Source of the DNA: JAPPFW01 sp965231815
GTDB lineage: Bacteria > Actinomycetota > Acidimicrobiia > Spongiisociales > Spongiisociaceae
Reading direction: 5' to 3'
Length of the DNA stretch: 64,000 nt
NCBI GenBank assembly: GCA_965231815.1
Contig: OZ246890.1
Location: forward strand, 3,968,001-4,032,000
This document shows positions 19,401 to 26,938 of the stretch, in pieces. The translations under genes were made by a program, and so were the position numbers. Below the pieces are notes generated by a model. That model ran no database searches. It worked only from the letters and a program-made list of their open reading frames with translations, and was not told the DNA's origin. Within the stretch, counting starts at the first letter, position 1, and every line of letters starts with the position of its first letter.

Positions 19401-22400
19401 CCTCCGCCAATCATTACCCCGAACCACCGTCGGCCGAGCCGCTTGATGTTCGGATTGACCCGGAATCGGAATGGGAGTGCCTGGGCGCCCACCCCGGTCC
19501 AGAGCCGGCGGGATCCGCTGATCCAGACCGACCCTCTCCGGGCGCCATCCTTCCCACGCCTCCGCCGCATGGAGGAGGATCGAGTCACTCCCGCCCCGGC
19601 CATCCGGTCCCGAGTCGTCGGCGACCTGCACAAACCCGGCGCCGTGCGTTCTGTACACGGCGCCGCCTATGGCGGCAATGTCCTGGGCGAGCGCCCGTCC
19701 GATTCCAGTTTGAAGCCGGGGCCATCCTCCGGCCTCCTCCAGATCGCGGCGGGCGACGAGCATTGCTCCACCCGCCAGACGGTCGGTGGAGGTAACGAAT
19801 TCCTCCCCCGGACCTGTGGGCAGATGCACCGTGTGGTCTTGTTGGACCAGGTAGAAGAACTCGGAGCCTTTTGTTACCAGTTCGGCCTGCGAGTACTCGC
19901 GGGCCAGTACCAGGTCCCAAACGTGTTCGGGTCCGTACAGGTTCCGGTCGTCCATCCTGGAGATCAACGTGCCGCGGGAATCGGAAACTGCCCGGTTCAA
20001 GGCTGACCCCAGACTCTCGGCGGCATTCACCCGCACCACCCGATCGACTGATGGATGTTCGGTGACGATCCGATCGTCATCCGGCGCGAACCCGTCATCT
20101 TGAAGGACCAGCACCGTTTCCAGGCGGGGATAGGTCTGGGAGGCGACCGATTCGAGCAGGTCGGCCAGCAACTCGGGACTGGTGGCAAGGGCGAGTACAG
20201 TTACCTTAGGCAGCCGTGGAGGATCGAGAGTGGGAACGCCGGAGATGATCCGGTGAGCCCGAGCGGTGAGTGAATGGGTCTTCAGGGCCTCCCGGCGTAT
20301 GGCGATGCTGAGACGCTCCCGATCAGCCGGCTCCGCGCGGGTGATACGTTCATCACGCATCAGTTCGTAGAGTTCCGGCCCGAGAGCCTCTCGCAGACTC
20401 GGGTCCGAATCGGCCAGCCACACCACCAGCCCGGTCGCCGCCAGCTTGGCGACGGTTCCTGCTCGGCTTATCGGATCGGGATGGAAGGCGGCCACATCGA
20501 CGGCATATCGAAGGCCCGGGATCTGCTCACGATCGTCTAGTCGCACAACGCTATCCGCGACCATGCCGTCCGGCGCCATCTCCAGCGGACCGAGAGCGCC
20601 AATCCGAGAATCGGGTTCCCGTATCCATCCGATCGGGTTGGTAGACCGAGGGTCAAAGGCCGGGACCGAGAGTTGGGTCGAGCACTCGGTGAGCAGGACT
20701 AGCCCTATGTCCGGATCGAGGCCCGTTCCCACTGTCTCGGCCCGGTCCGCGAGAACCAGATCGGTGTGACGCCCGTCAAGGCTGCGACGTACCCTCCCGG
20801 ATGCGCCCAGAACCGCCCCGGCACGCTCCCCCAGCGCCACCATCTCCGCCCCGAGCGGGTAGTCCGCGGAAGGCAGGCCACTCCCCGCACTCTTCGATGG
20901 TTTAGGGAGCGTCGGGAACCACACCTGAACTCGGCTCAGGACCGCTCCACCCAGCCACACGAGGAACTGCCACGCCTGGCGAGGATTGCGGATACGGAGC
21001 ACCGCCTTGGCCAAACCGAACACCCTGGCTCGTATGCGTCTGAGAATCCAGTAGGCCTTTCGCAGACGGGACCGGTACCCGCGAGCCAGAGATGCAAAGG
21101 ACGCTCTGAGTCCTCTTCCGGCCTTCACCTGTACCAGGCTCCCGGCCTTCACCGAGACGCTGACACCCATCTCCTCGACCTTCATACCACTACGCCTAGA
21201 CCTGTGGAGTGCCCAGGTACGAATGATCGAGACCTGTGAGCCGTCGGCCAGAGTCATGACCGCCCGTACGGCTCCTCCCGACGCGGCTCGCAACATGTCA
21301 ACGATGTCACGATCCGGCGCTACCCCGCCAGGCACGAACATGTGGAAGGAAGCGGTCGGGTACTCATCCAAGGCGGTGTCCGGTGGACCGAACGTGACCC
21401 GGGGATCAGGTTCGAAGTGACGGCGAATCAGCTCGAAGTTCTCGTCCTCCGGGCGATCCTCCACCCGGATTACCAGATCGTGTAGCCGGTCCCCCAAGAG
21501 GTCTTCTATTACCGCGGAGACTTGGTCCACCGGTGTGTCACCGGTCTCCACGGATACCACGACCTGGGGAATCGTGAAGGAACGTCCGGGCGCATTACTT
21601 CGGAACCGTTGGTTGGCTATCAGATGAGCTGTTTTGGCTCTTTGCATTTCCAGGCTTTGTTTTTCTTCTTCGCTGGGAGTGGCGCCAACACCCTGATGCC
21701 AGCAGAACGCCTCACGCTCGGGCACCAACAAACCACCCCTCGTGTAAGCCCGATAACCGAACTCTGTGTCCTCCGCGCCCCACTGCGTGAACGACTCGTC
21801 AAAACCACCCACCTCCTCGAAAAAGGCCCTACCAACCCCCAAATTCCCACCCGTAACCACCCGAAACAGATCATCCGCCGTCGACGTCAAATCATTAGTC
21901 CGAGCCATATGAAACTCAATCCACTCCGGACGATCCGACCGACGATCAGAAAACAACCCCCCCAAAGAACCCGACCGGCCCCGCACCAAACCCGCATCCA
22001 CACCCCCCACCTCCACATGAGCCCGGAAACCAAGCGTCAAAACATCAGACACCACATGATGCCAACGAGCATGAGCAGCCAACCAACCCGCCTCCGGCAT
22101 CATGTCACAATCCAAAAAGATGAGGATCCCGTAGGAGGCGGCCCGAGCCCCCGTATTACGCGCCCTAGCCAACCCAAACCCCAAATCCTCCTGACGCACC
22201 ACCCTCACATCAAGATCCGTATACCCCGGAGTCTCCAAAGGAACCGCGGAACCATCATCCACCACCACCACCTCAAACAAATCCCGCGGATACGTCTGAC
22301 ACTCCAAAGCCGCCAACGTCAACTCCAAAGCCTCCGGCGCCTCAAAATACGGAACCACCACCGAAACAGGCAACACAGGCACAAACCCATCAACCGACCC

Positions 22401-22496
22401 AACCACCACCCTCCGCCAATCATTACCCCGAACCACCGTCGGCATCGGGTTGACCACCGGGTCCGTCCCTTTTTCCGCAGCACCCGAGTGAGTCAT
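16461..22496 (-). CDS. Giant tandemly duplicated multi-domain glycosyltransferase (2011 aa)
   Basis: Two modules of about 1000 residues each. Each starts with a GT2 GT-A domain (about 30-270 and 1035-1275) with VSVVVPYFEAPEALELTL, a DCDMMPEAGW motif and a galactosyltransferase-like WGAEDTEFGYRAY acceptor motif. A basic, variable stretch and a middle domain of unrecognised fold follow (YPLGAE to HSLxxRA). Each module ends with a second GT2-like domain (about 765-1000 and 1765-1990). In module 2 that domain has KIDDDDLYSEEHVWDL; in module 1 it is MDDRNLYGPEHVWDL, so the acidic cluster is eroded. No membrane helix is evident, which suggests a cytoplasmic enzyme working on lipid-linked glycans. 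The ATG at 22496 overlaps the stop of the upstream GT-C gene as ATGA. Residues 18-287 and 1021-1290 are encoded by identical DNA. Confidence 0.85.
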   Translation of the reverse strand: MTHSGAAEKGTDPVVNPMPTVVRGNDWRRVVVGSVDGFVPVLPVSVVVPYFEAPEALELTLAALECQTYPRDLFEVVVVDDGSAVPLETPGYTDLDVRVVRQEDLGFGLARARNTGARAASYGILIFLDCDMMPEAGWLAAHARWHHVVSDVLTLGFRAHVEVGGVDAGLVRGRSGSLGGLFSDRRSDRPEWIEFHMARTNDLTSTADDLFRVVTGGNLGVGRAFFEEVGGFDESFTQWGAEDTEFGYRAYTRGGLLVPEREAFCWHQGVGATPSEEEKQSLEMQRAKTAHLIANQRFRSNAPGRSFTIPQVVVSVETGDTPVDQVSAVIEDLLGDRLHDLVIRVEDRPEDENFELIRRHFEPDPRVTFGPPDTALDEYPTASFHMFVPGGVAPDRDIVDMLRAASGGAVRAVMTLADGSQVSIIRTWALHRSRRSGMKVEEMGVSVSVKAGSLVQVKAGRGLRASFASLARGYRSRLRKAYWILRRIRARVFGLAKAVLRIRNPRQAWQFLVWLGGAVLSRVQVWFPTLPKPSKSAGSGLPSADYPLGAEMVALGERAGAVLGASGRVRRSLDGRHTDLVLADRAETVGTGLDPDIGLVLLTECSTQLSVPAFDPRSTNPIGWIREPDSRIGALGPLEMAPDGMVADSVVRLDDREQIPGLRYAVDVAAFHPDPISRAGTVAKLAATGLVVWLADSDPSLREALGPELYELMRDERITRAEPADRERLSIAIRREALKTHSLTARAHRIISGVPTLDPPRLPKVTVLALATSPELLADLLESVASQTYPRLETVLVLQDDGFAPDDDRIVTEHPSVDRVVRVNAAESLGSALNRAVSDSRGTLISRMDDRNLYGPEHVWDLVLAREYSQAELVTKGSEFFYLVQQDHTVHLPTGPGEEFVTSTDRLAGGAMLVARRDLEEAGGWPRLQTGIGRALAQDIAAIGGAVYRTHGAGFVQVADDSGPDGRGGSDSILLHAAEAWEGWRPERVGLDQRIPPALDRGGRPGTPIPIPGQSEHQAARPTVVRGNDWRRVVVGSVDGFVPVLPVSVVVPYFEAPEALELTLAALECQTYPRDLFEVVVVDDGSAVPLETPGYTDLDVRVVRQEDLGFGLARARNTGARAASYGILIFLDCDMMPEAGWLAAHARWHHVVSDVLTLGFRAHVEVGGVDAGLVRGRSGSLGGLFSDRRSDRPEWIEFHMARTNDLTSTADDLFRVVTGGNLGVGRAFFEEVGGFDESFTQWGAEDTEFGYRAYTRGGLLVPEREAFCWHQGVGATPSEEEKQSLEMQRAKISHLIAHYGFRGSPAGRTFTVPQYAVTVEAGYAPVDQILRVTELILADRVHDLVVIIEDRPEDEGFEWLRREFGPDPRVRFGSPRTALDEFPISSFHVTVSPGADVGANVIHTLRNRLGSAVYATMSLPDGSRVSITRTWALHRARRAGNSLAAWGAMVTTEAQKTAPASSISYRSRTARPGLRRAGSKAGRVLEELRKIRSFGQARLFARWFVGAVGWRLRGAIRYRRSRNRFGKTVPAATGEKTVPAATGELESGQMPWFDGPAAGYPLGAEIVTLGSQAAGVFGASIRVNHLLERRRADLIVADCPHVAEEDGIPVVYLSEHPAGFSVPAFDPLRINPIGWSRTCGKGIGALGPIRLLPPGSRADLTVARGDRDTLRSVRYVEDVAAFHSDVTARAATLAAVAGLGVVVHLVDQDPDLESRLGSELYRLMSASDIRESDLDERESISVKMRRAALRGHSLRSRARQVIAAGLPDPPTLPEVSLLAATKRPAMVKGLLACVSAQTYPRLELVLVLHGDGFDTGIEATVADLDMSAQVLRVGSGHNFGSVLNRAVSASGGSLLTKIDDDDLYSEEHVWDLVLAHEYSGAELVAKGAEFVYLARSGQTIHRFCGRGEDASRLVSVAGGTMLISRHDLDASGGWRRVPRGVDVSLIEDVRRAGGQVYRTHGFGYVLVRHGEGHTWENDDSYFLRHAEGTRPGWAPEFAGLAPDTRLPVLVS
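17869..17919. repeat. 27-bp tandem repeat inside the giant glycosyltransferase
   Basis: The unit beginning CCGGTGGCGGCGGGAACGGT is present at 17869 and again at 17896. It encodes two copies of a TVPAATGEK-like linker in module 2 of the glycosyltransferase, between the basic stretch and the middle domain. The length is a multiple of three, so frame is kept. Module 1 has no such insertion. Confidence 0.8.
18625..19434. repeat. 810-bp long direct repeat, copy 1
   Basis: By eye this block is identical to 21634-22443 (offset 3009 bp throughout), while the sequence on both sides diverges at once. It encodes the first GT2 domain of module 2. On the coding (minus) strand codons end almost only in G or T, in contrast to the C- and G-ending codons of neighbouring genes. 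Such identity between otherwise diverged modules points to recent gene conversion or assembly duplication. Confidence 0.9.
21634..22443. repeat. 810-bp long direct repeat, copy 2
   Basis: The partner of 18625-19434, encoding the first GT2 domain of module 1 of the giant glycosyltransferase. Both borders fall inside codons of the reading frame, with the repeat spanning 270 codons. See the other copy for composition. Confidence 0.9.
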
Positions 22497-23965
22497 CGGA
22501 CCAGTACCTCCCCCCTTATCAAGTAGTACCGGCCCTCGCTCAGCACCGGGTCATCCAGCGAGTTTTCCGGGAAGTCGTCGGGGATCCGATCGGTTCGCAC
22601 CAGTACCAGATCTTCCGGCATCAGTTCCTGCTGCGTTTCGGACCGCAGGGTCCATACCGGAACGTCAAGATAATAGGAAACCCATCGCGGGGTACCGATT
22701 CCGGGCGTCACCCACACGTTCCCTCGTGGCGGTGACATCGCTAGCTGCTCCATGAGCCGCCCGGCGTCCGCGGGGACGGTCAAGTATCGGTCACGGGTTG
22801 GGCCGGTGGCCACTCCATACAGCGTAAGAGCAAGAACGACTACCGACAGGATGCTCATCGCCTGCGCCGCCCTGTGTACCAGTACCCGACGGCCTGCGTC
22901 GATGAGGGCTCCCAACCCGATGGTCACCGGTGCTAGCCACGGAAAGTTCCAGAGGAGATGGATCCAGGCGCCCTGCTGCAGACCGAACGTCCAGGCTGCC
23001 GCCACCCCGAGGGTGATCGCAACCGGAACGCGTGTCCGACGGTCGGCCAGCCCGGCCACCAGCGCAGGCAAGGCCAAGAACCGGAACCAGATAGGGGTGA
23101 AGCGTCCCGCAAAATCCCACTGCCTGGCTAAGAACTCGCCAAAGGCGCCTCGGCTCGTGTCCACCCGGAAGGCCACCCGATTCCCGAGTTCGCCCAGGTC
23201 GGTGGAATTGAGCAGCCACGCAGCAGTGATTAGGACCCCGGCCAGCGCGCCCACCGCCATCCATCGCACAACGGGAACCCAACCCTTGGCCGACAAGAGC
23301 CAGAGAAGCAGAAGAGCTATGGCAGCCATCGCTATCCAGGACTGCATGGCGGTGAGTCCGGCCAGAACAGCGGCGGCCCCTACTACGCCACGCGACGGTT
23401 CGGATGCCTCCCGCAGATACGCGACGGCGGCAGCGGAGGCTACGATCAGGGAGAACCCCACACCGATGCGGCCGTACACGAAGAAGAATCCGGTTGTAAC
23501 CATCGCGGAGACCGCCAGCAGGGTCGGTACCCAGGGGATACCTCGAACCCGCAGCAACGCGGTCATGAACAGTATCGTGGCTGCTCCCATCAGAAATCCC
23601 GACACGCGGAGCGCGGCCGGCGTGTCACCGAACCAACCGACAGACAGAATGGCTGCAAAAGTTGAAAGAGGAGGATGATGGGCATAGGTCACCGCCGCCT
23701 CCGGAGGCGCCTCCCCCGGTAGCACACCGTACTCTGCCCTTATGAACGGTTCGAAGACCGCGCCATAACCCGTCTCCGCAGCACCCGACTCCCAGTAGTT
23801 ACGCGCCTGCAAACCTAAACGAGCCAGGATCCGCCCATCATCACTGTCACCCAAAGGAAGACGGAGGTCGGGCAGCCATACCGCTAGTACCACAATAGAG
23901 AGTAGAGTCGCTAACATCCACCCTGAAGCAACACGCGACCTAATTGTGGTACGAGACCGTTCCAT
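22493..23965 (-). CDS. GT-C membrane glycosyltransferase (ArnT/PMT-like)
   Basis: A 490-residue polytopic protein with about ten to twelve hydrophobic helices. The first extracytoplasmic loop has LPLGDSDDGRILARLGLQARNYWE; its acidic pair is the position used as catalytic base in GT-C enzymes that take sugar from polyprenyl-phosphate. A HHPP motif in TYAHHPPLSTF follows. The C-terminal 100 residues form an extracytoplasmic domain. The protein at 26939-28378 is a paralogue sharing DGRI-x-RFGL/ARLGL, HHPPL and the C-terminal layout. An AGGAG sits 4 bases before ATG 23965. The stop overlaps the start of the giant glycosyltransferase (ATGA), so the two are translationally coupled. The exact acceptor is unknown. 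Confidence 0.85.
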   Translation of the reverse strand: MERSRTTIRSRVASGWMLATLLSIVVLAVWLPDLRLPLGDSDDGRILARLGLQARNYWESGAAETGYGAVFEPFIRAEYGVLPGEAPPEAAVTYAHHPPLSTFAAILSVGWFGDTPAALRVSGFLMGAATILFMTALLRVRGIPWVPTLLAVSAMVTTGFFFVYGRIGVGFSLIVASAAAVAYLREASEPSRGVVGAAAVLAGLTAMQSWIAMAAIALLLLWLLSAKGWVPVVRWMAVGALAGVLITAAWLLNSTDLGELGNRVAFRVDTSRGAFGEFLARQWDFAGRFTPIWFRFLALPALVAGLADRRTRVPVAITLGVAAAWTFGLQQGAWIHLLWNFPWLAPVTIGLGALIDAGRRVLVHRAAQAMSILSVVVLALTLYGVATGPTRDRYLTVPADAGRLMEQLAMSPPRGNVWVTPGIGTPRWVSYYLDVPVWTLRSETQQELMPEDLVLVRTDRIPDDFPENSLDDPVLSEGRYYLIRGEVLVR

Positions 23966-23986
23966 ACTCCTAGATTCTAAACCTGC

Positions 23987-24024
23987 TCCGAGACATGTCT
24001 GTAATTCCGAGACATGTCTGTAAT
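23987..24024. promoter_or_regulatory. Tandem 19-bp direct repeat with palindromic core
   Basis: Two head-to-tail exact copies of TCCGAGACATGTCTGTAAT (23987-24005, 24006-24024). Each contains the perfect 10-bp palindrome AGACATGTCT. They lie 22-59 bp upstream of the GT-C start on the minus strand, where an operator for a dimeric regulator could sit. Equally, motifs of this kind occur at insertion-sequence ends, so it may be a scar of an excised element; a complete IS begins 83 bp further on. Confidence 0.55.
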
Positions 24025-24098
24025 AGGGTTAGCTTCAGAACCCTATGCTCCGCCACTCACCCACAATGGTCGCCCTTATCCCAACTTGCGCCTGCCTC

Positions 24099-24106
24099 CT
24101 TAAACT
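24099..24106. repeat. Target-site duplication, left copy
   Basis: CTTAAACT immediately before the left inverted repeat of the insertion sequence; the same eight bases follow the right inverted repeat at 25537-25544. Eight-base duplications are normal for the ISL3 family. Confidence 0.9.
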
Positions 24107-25536
24107 GGCTCTTCGGAAATTAGGGGGGAGTGGGGGGGGATCCGTGGGGGTCGAGAATCCACCGGTAGTGAAGGGGGGTCCTCCATAATCGGGTGTTGAG
24201 AAACAAATCCGAGGCAGGAGGACCCCTGTGGAAGTTGATCCTACGCGCATGTGCGAGAAGTTGGTGGGCCTGGGCGACGTTGATGTGGTGGGTGTCGACG
24301 ACGCCGGGGGAGGGCCGCTTCGGGTTGTGATCCGTTCCCGCAAGGCCCGTCCGTGCTGTGGGGCATGTGGCGGGCGGGTGTGGTCGAAGGGGTATCGGAC
24401 AGCTGTGTTGGTTGATCTGCCGGCGTTTGGTCGTCCGGTTCGGTTGCGGTGGCGGAAACGCCGCTGGACGTGTCCGAACACCGACTGTGAGATCAGATCC
24501 TTCGTTGGGCAAGACGCCACGATCGGCCCGGCTCGGGCGTTGCTGACATCGAGGGCGGCAAGATGGGCGACTACCCAGGTCGGTAAGTATGGCCGTTCCG
24601 CCAAGGAGGTAGCCGAAGAACTGGGCTGTGATTGGCATACGGTCAACGACGAGGTGGCCCGTTGGGGTGAAGCGTTGCTGGAAGCCGACAAGGACCGGGT
24701 GGGCAAGGTCGAGGCTGTCGGGATTGATGAGACGTTGTTCGTGAAGCGGGGCCGGTACCGCACCAAGCAGTGGGCCACGTCTGTGGTGGACGTGGGAGGC
24801 CACCAACTGATAGACATAGTACCCGGTAGAACCGCTAAAAGCGCCGAGGCCTGGTTCCGGGCGCAACCAAAGGATTGGGTCGACGGTATCCGCTGGGCGG
24901 TGTTGGACATGTCCGGCCCTTACCGCAAAGCGTACGACCGGGCCCTGCCCGACGCCTCACAAGTAGCAGACCCCTTCCACGTTGTCCGCTTGGCCAACCA
25001 GCGGCTCGACGAGGTACGCCGCCGAACCCAGAACGAAACCCTAGGCCACCGGGGCCGTAAAAACGACCCTCTGTACCGGATACGACGGCTCCTGACAATC
25101 GCCGCTCAACGTATCAGCGACCGGGGCCGCACCCGCCTCCGCGGTCTCTTAGACGCCGGTTACCCCCACGGAGAAGTACGCACCGCCTGGCACGCCAAAG
25201 AAACCGTGCGAGGCATCTACAAAATCGGCGACCCCACCCTAGCCCTCCAATACACCATCGAACTAGCCGGCAACCTACAAGACCAATCCTGCCCACCCGA
25301 GGTCAACAAACTAGGACGCACCATCGGCCGCTGGACCACCCAAATCACCAACTGGCATCACGCCAAAGTAACCAACGGACCAACCGAAGCCCTCAACAAC
25401 CTCATCAAACGCATCAAACGAACAGCCTACGGATTCCGCAACTTCGCGAACTACCGAATACGGGCACTCCTCTACGCCGGGAAACCCAACTGGAACCTAC
25501 TCCCCGCGGTCACTCCCCCGTAAAATCCGAAGAGCC
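24107..25536 (+). mobile_element. Complete ISL3-family insertion sequence
   Basis: 1430 bp bounded by imperfect 26-bp inverted repeats. The left begins GGCTCTTCGGAAATTAGGGG and the right, reverse complemented, begins GGCTCTTCGGATTTTACGGG (three mismatches over 26). CTTAAACT is duplicated on both sides. A single intact transposase gene fills most of it. With matching duplications and an intact reading frame the element looks recent and potentially active. It landed between the GT-C gene and the PP-loop gene without breaking either. Confidence 0.95.
24228..25523 (+). CDS. tnp: ISL3-family transposase
   Basis: 431 residues. The N-terminal zinc-binding region has the C-x2-C ... C-x4-C pattern (CCGACGGRV and CPNTDCE), followed by a helix-turn-helix-like segment and a DDE catalytic domain. 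Candidate acidic residues lie in GIDETLFVKRG, AVLDMSGPYRKA and, near the end, TNGPTEALNNLIKRIKRTAYGFRN, the last being the typical ISL3 C-terminal signature with the E. GTG 24228 is preceded by AGGAGG 6-7 bases upstream. The 5' part of the gene is G/T-rich on the coding strand and the 3' part A/C-rich, a marked switch within one gene. Confidence 0.95.
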   Translation: MEVDPTRMCEKLVGLGDVDVVGVDDAGGGPLRVVIRSRKARPCCGACGGRVWSKGYRTAVLVDLPAFGRPVRLRWRKRRWTCPNTDCEIRSFVGQDATIGPARALLTSRAARWATTQVGKYGRSAKEVAEELGCDWHTVNDEVARWGEALLEADKDRVGKVEAVGIDETLFVKRGRYRTKQWATSVVDVGGHQLIDIVPGRTAKSAEAWFRAQPKDWVDGIRWAVLDMSGPYRKAYDRALPDASQVADPFHVVRLANQRLDEVRRRTQNETLGHRGRKNDPLYRIRRLLTIAAQRISDRGRTRLRGLLDAGYPHGEVRTAWHAKETVRGIYKIGDPTLALQYTIELAGNLQDQSCPPEVNKLGRTIGRWTTQITNWHHAKVTNGPTEALNNLIKRIKRTAYGFRNFANYRIRALLYAGKPNWNLLPAVTPP

Positions 25537-25544
25537 CTTAAACT
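25537..25544. repeat. Target-site duplication, right copy
   Basis: CTTAAACT directly after the right inverted repeat; identical to 24099-24106. Confidence 0.9.
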
Positions 25545-25600
25545 GACAACCATCTGGCTACCCGTTGGTCCGACAGGTACCGACATAGGCGACACGCGTC

Positions 25601-26893
25601 TCAGGAGATTCTCCCTCTGAGCCATGTACGTTTTAGGTCCTTACCCTGCTGGATGGTACGCCACCAACCTTTAGGATCGGGTAGTCGGGTGACGTCCCAA
25701 GCTTGCAACTCTGCAACGTGTCCTGGTTCCATAGGATCCCAGTATTCCAGTACCCGATCATGAATAGGCGACCGCCATTCCTTATCACAGAACTCAAAGG
25801 TACGGCTATCCAGTCTCATGGGCCATTCAGATCGTATCGATGGTATGTTCTTCAACCTTCCTGATATGAACGATGGCAATCTCCTTATACGATCTTTGGC
25901 GAAACTAAAGATGTGGCAAAAATACAGCGGCCGACGTTCCAGGAACTCGTAAATCTCCTGACGATCGTAGTTTTTCCAGTTAGGACGATACTCAGGATCG
26001 ATTACTGCTCGGATCATGTCCCTCCGGAAGCACTTGGTACACTTAAGGCAGGCACTACCATCACCTTCGATGCAATAGACAATATCTCCTTTACGAGCCA
26101 GATCCAACGAGAGTTGCATCGTCAAGAACTCACTGGCGCCACAGACCGGTGAAAATACAGGTATTCCAATGTCATCAAAAGCCGACTGCCAAAAGTTTCC
26201 GGTAGGTCCATGATATCTTCGCGCCGCAAACTTATCCCAGTACTTAACGCCGTTATTCAACATGGAACTTCCCATAATCATCCCCATGAGAATAATACCG
26301 AAGTCGTAGTCAGTGGCCAGCAGTAAGGATGTAGCAAAACCACATGTCCACCCATGCCACCCACCCGGCGAGGAAACATAGCGCTGATTGGTGGTTACTA
26401 GCCTCCCTCCTTCAGGGCCAAGACTTCGGACAATACCATGAGCATAGGAAGGAACGAGTTCTCTATCTCTGATATGGGCTTCGTGCACCACAAATGCTTC
26501 GGGGAACATCACTCGAATCGCACTGGAATCGATTCCCCCTCCGAATGCTAACGCCATTCTCGAACCTGAATACTTTTCTACACGGGGATCGACATTATCG
26601 AAAGTGAACCTACGCTTGAAACTGGGTCGTCTAAACGCAGCTTCTAATCGAGGGGAAACCGGCATCGGGAATACAACACGTTGGCCGATAAACGGATAGA
26701 AGATTATCAGACACAGGAGACCTAACAAGTCAGGGTGTATAGAACCAACTCCATAATCAAATGTGATCTCTGTACCCGAATAAGTAATCTCCGTACCGGT
26801 TCCCTCCTGCCTTTCTCCTGTATACACATCACCGGACTCGAAGTGGGCACGGAGGGTTGACTTATCCCTTATCGAGTCAAACTCAAATATCAT
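25601..26893 (-). CDS. PP-loop ATPase-like protein in polysaccharide cluster
   Basis: A 430-residue protein containing MALAFGGGIDSSAIRVMFPE (about residues 111-130), which matches the SGGxDS phosphate-binding loop of the N-type ATP pyrophosphatase superfamily (asparagine synthase, QueC, ThiI). A CLKCTKCF segment (about 285-292) resembles the zinc-binding cysteines of QueC-like proteins. Proteins of this general type occur in capsule loci, where they may amidate or thiolate sugars, but I cannot assign a reaction. ATG 26893 follows a GGGAGGGAAGGG purine run; a TTG reading from 26920 is less likely. Base composition is visibly more AT-rich than its neighbours, suggesting separate acquisition. 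It sits between the two GT-C genes and beside the IS. Confidence 0.72.
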   Translation of the reverse strand: MIFEFDSIRDKSTLRAHFESGDVYTGERQEGTGTEITYSGTEITFDYGVGSIHPDLLGLLCLIIFYPFIGQRVVFPMPVSPRLEAAFRRPSFKRRFTFDNVDPRVEKYSGSRMALAFGGGIDSSAIRVMFPEAFVVHEAHIRDRELVPSYAHGIVRSLGPEGGRLVTTNQRYVSSPGGWHGWTCGFATSLLLATDYDFGIILMGMIMGSSMLNNGVKYWDKFAARRYHGPTGNFWQSAFDDIGIPVFSPVCGASEFLTMQLSLDLARKGDIVYCIEGDGSACLKCTKCFRRDMIRAVIDPEYRPNWKNYDRQEIYEFLERRPLYFCHIFSFAKDRIRRLPSFISGRLKNIPSIRSEWPMRLDSRTFEFCDKEWRSPIHDRVLEYWDPMEPGHVAELQAWDVTRLPDPKGWWRTIQQGKDLKRTWLRGRIS

Positions 26894-26938
26894 CCCTTCC
26901 CTCCCCACACGACTCCACAAACCCGAACTTAGAGCGAC

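Noticed and set aside
18195..20006. A 603-codon open frame on the plus strand opposite the giant glycosyltransferase
   Set aside because: It is the shadow of the A/C-rich plus strand: the product is an implausible string of His, Pro, Arg and Thr, while the minus-strand frame has clear GT domains. The same holds for 21522-22526.
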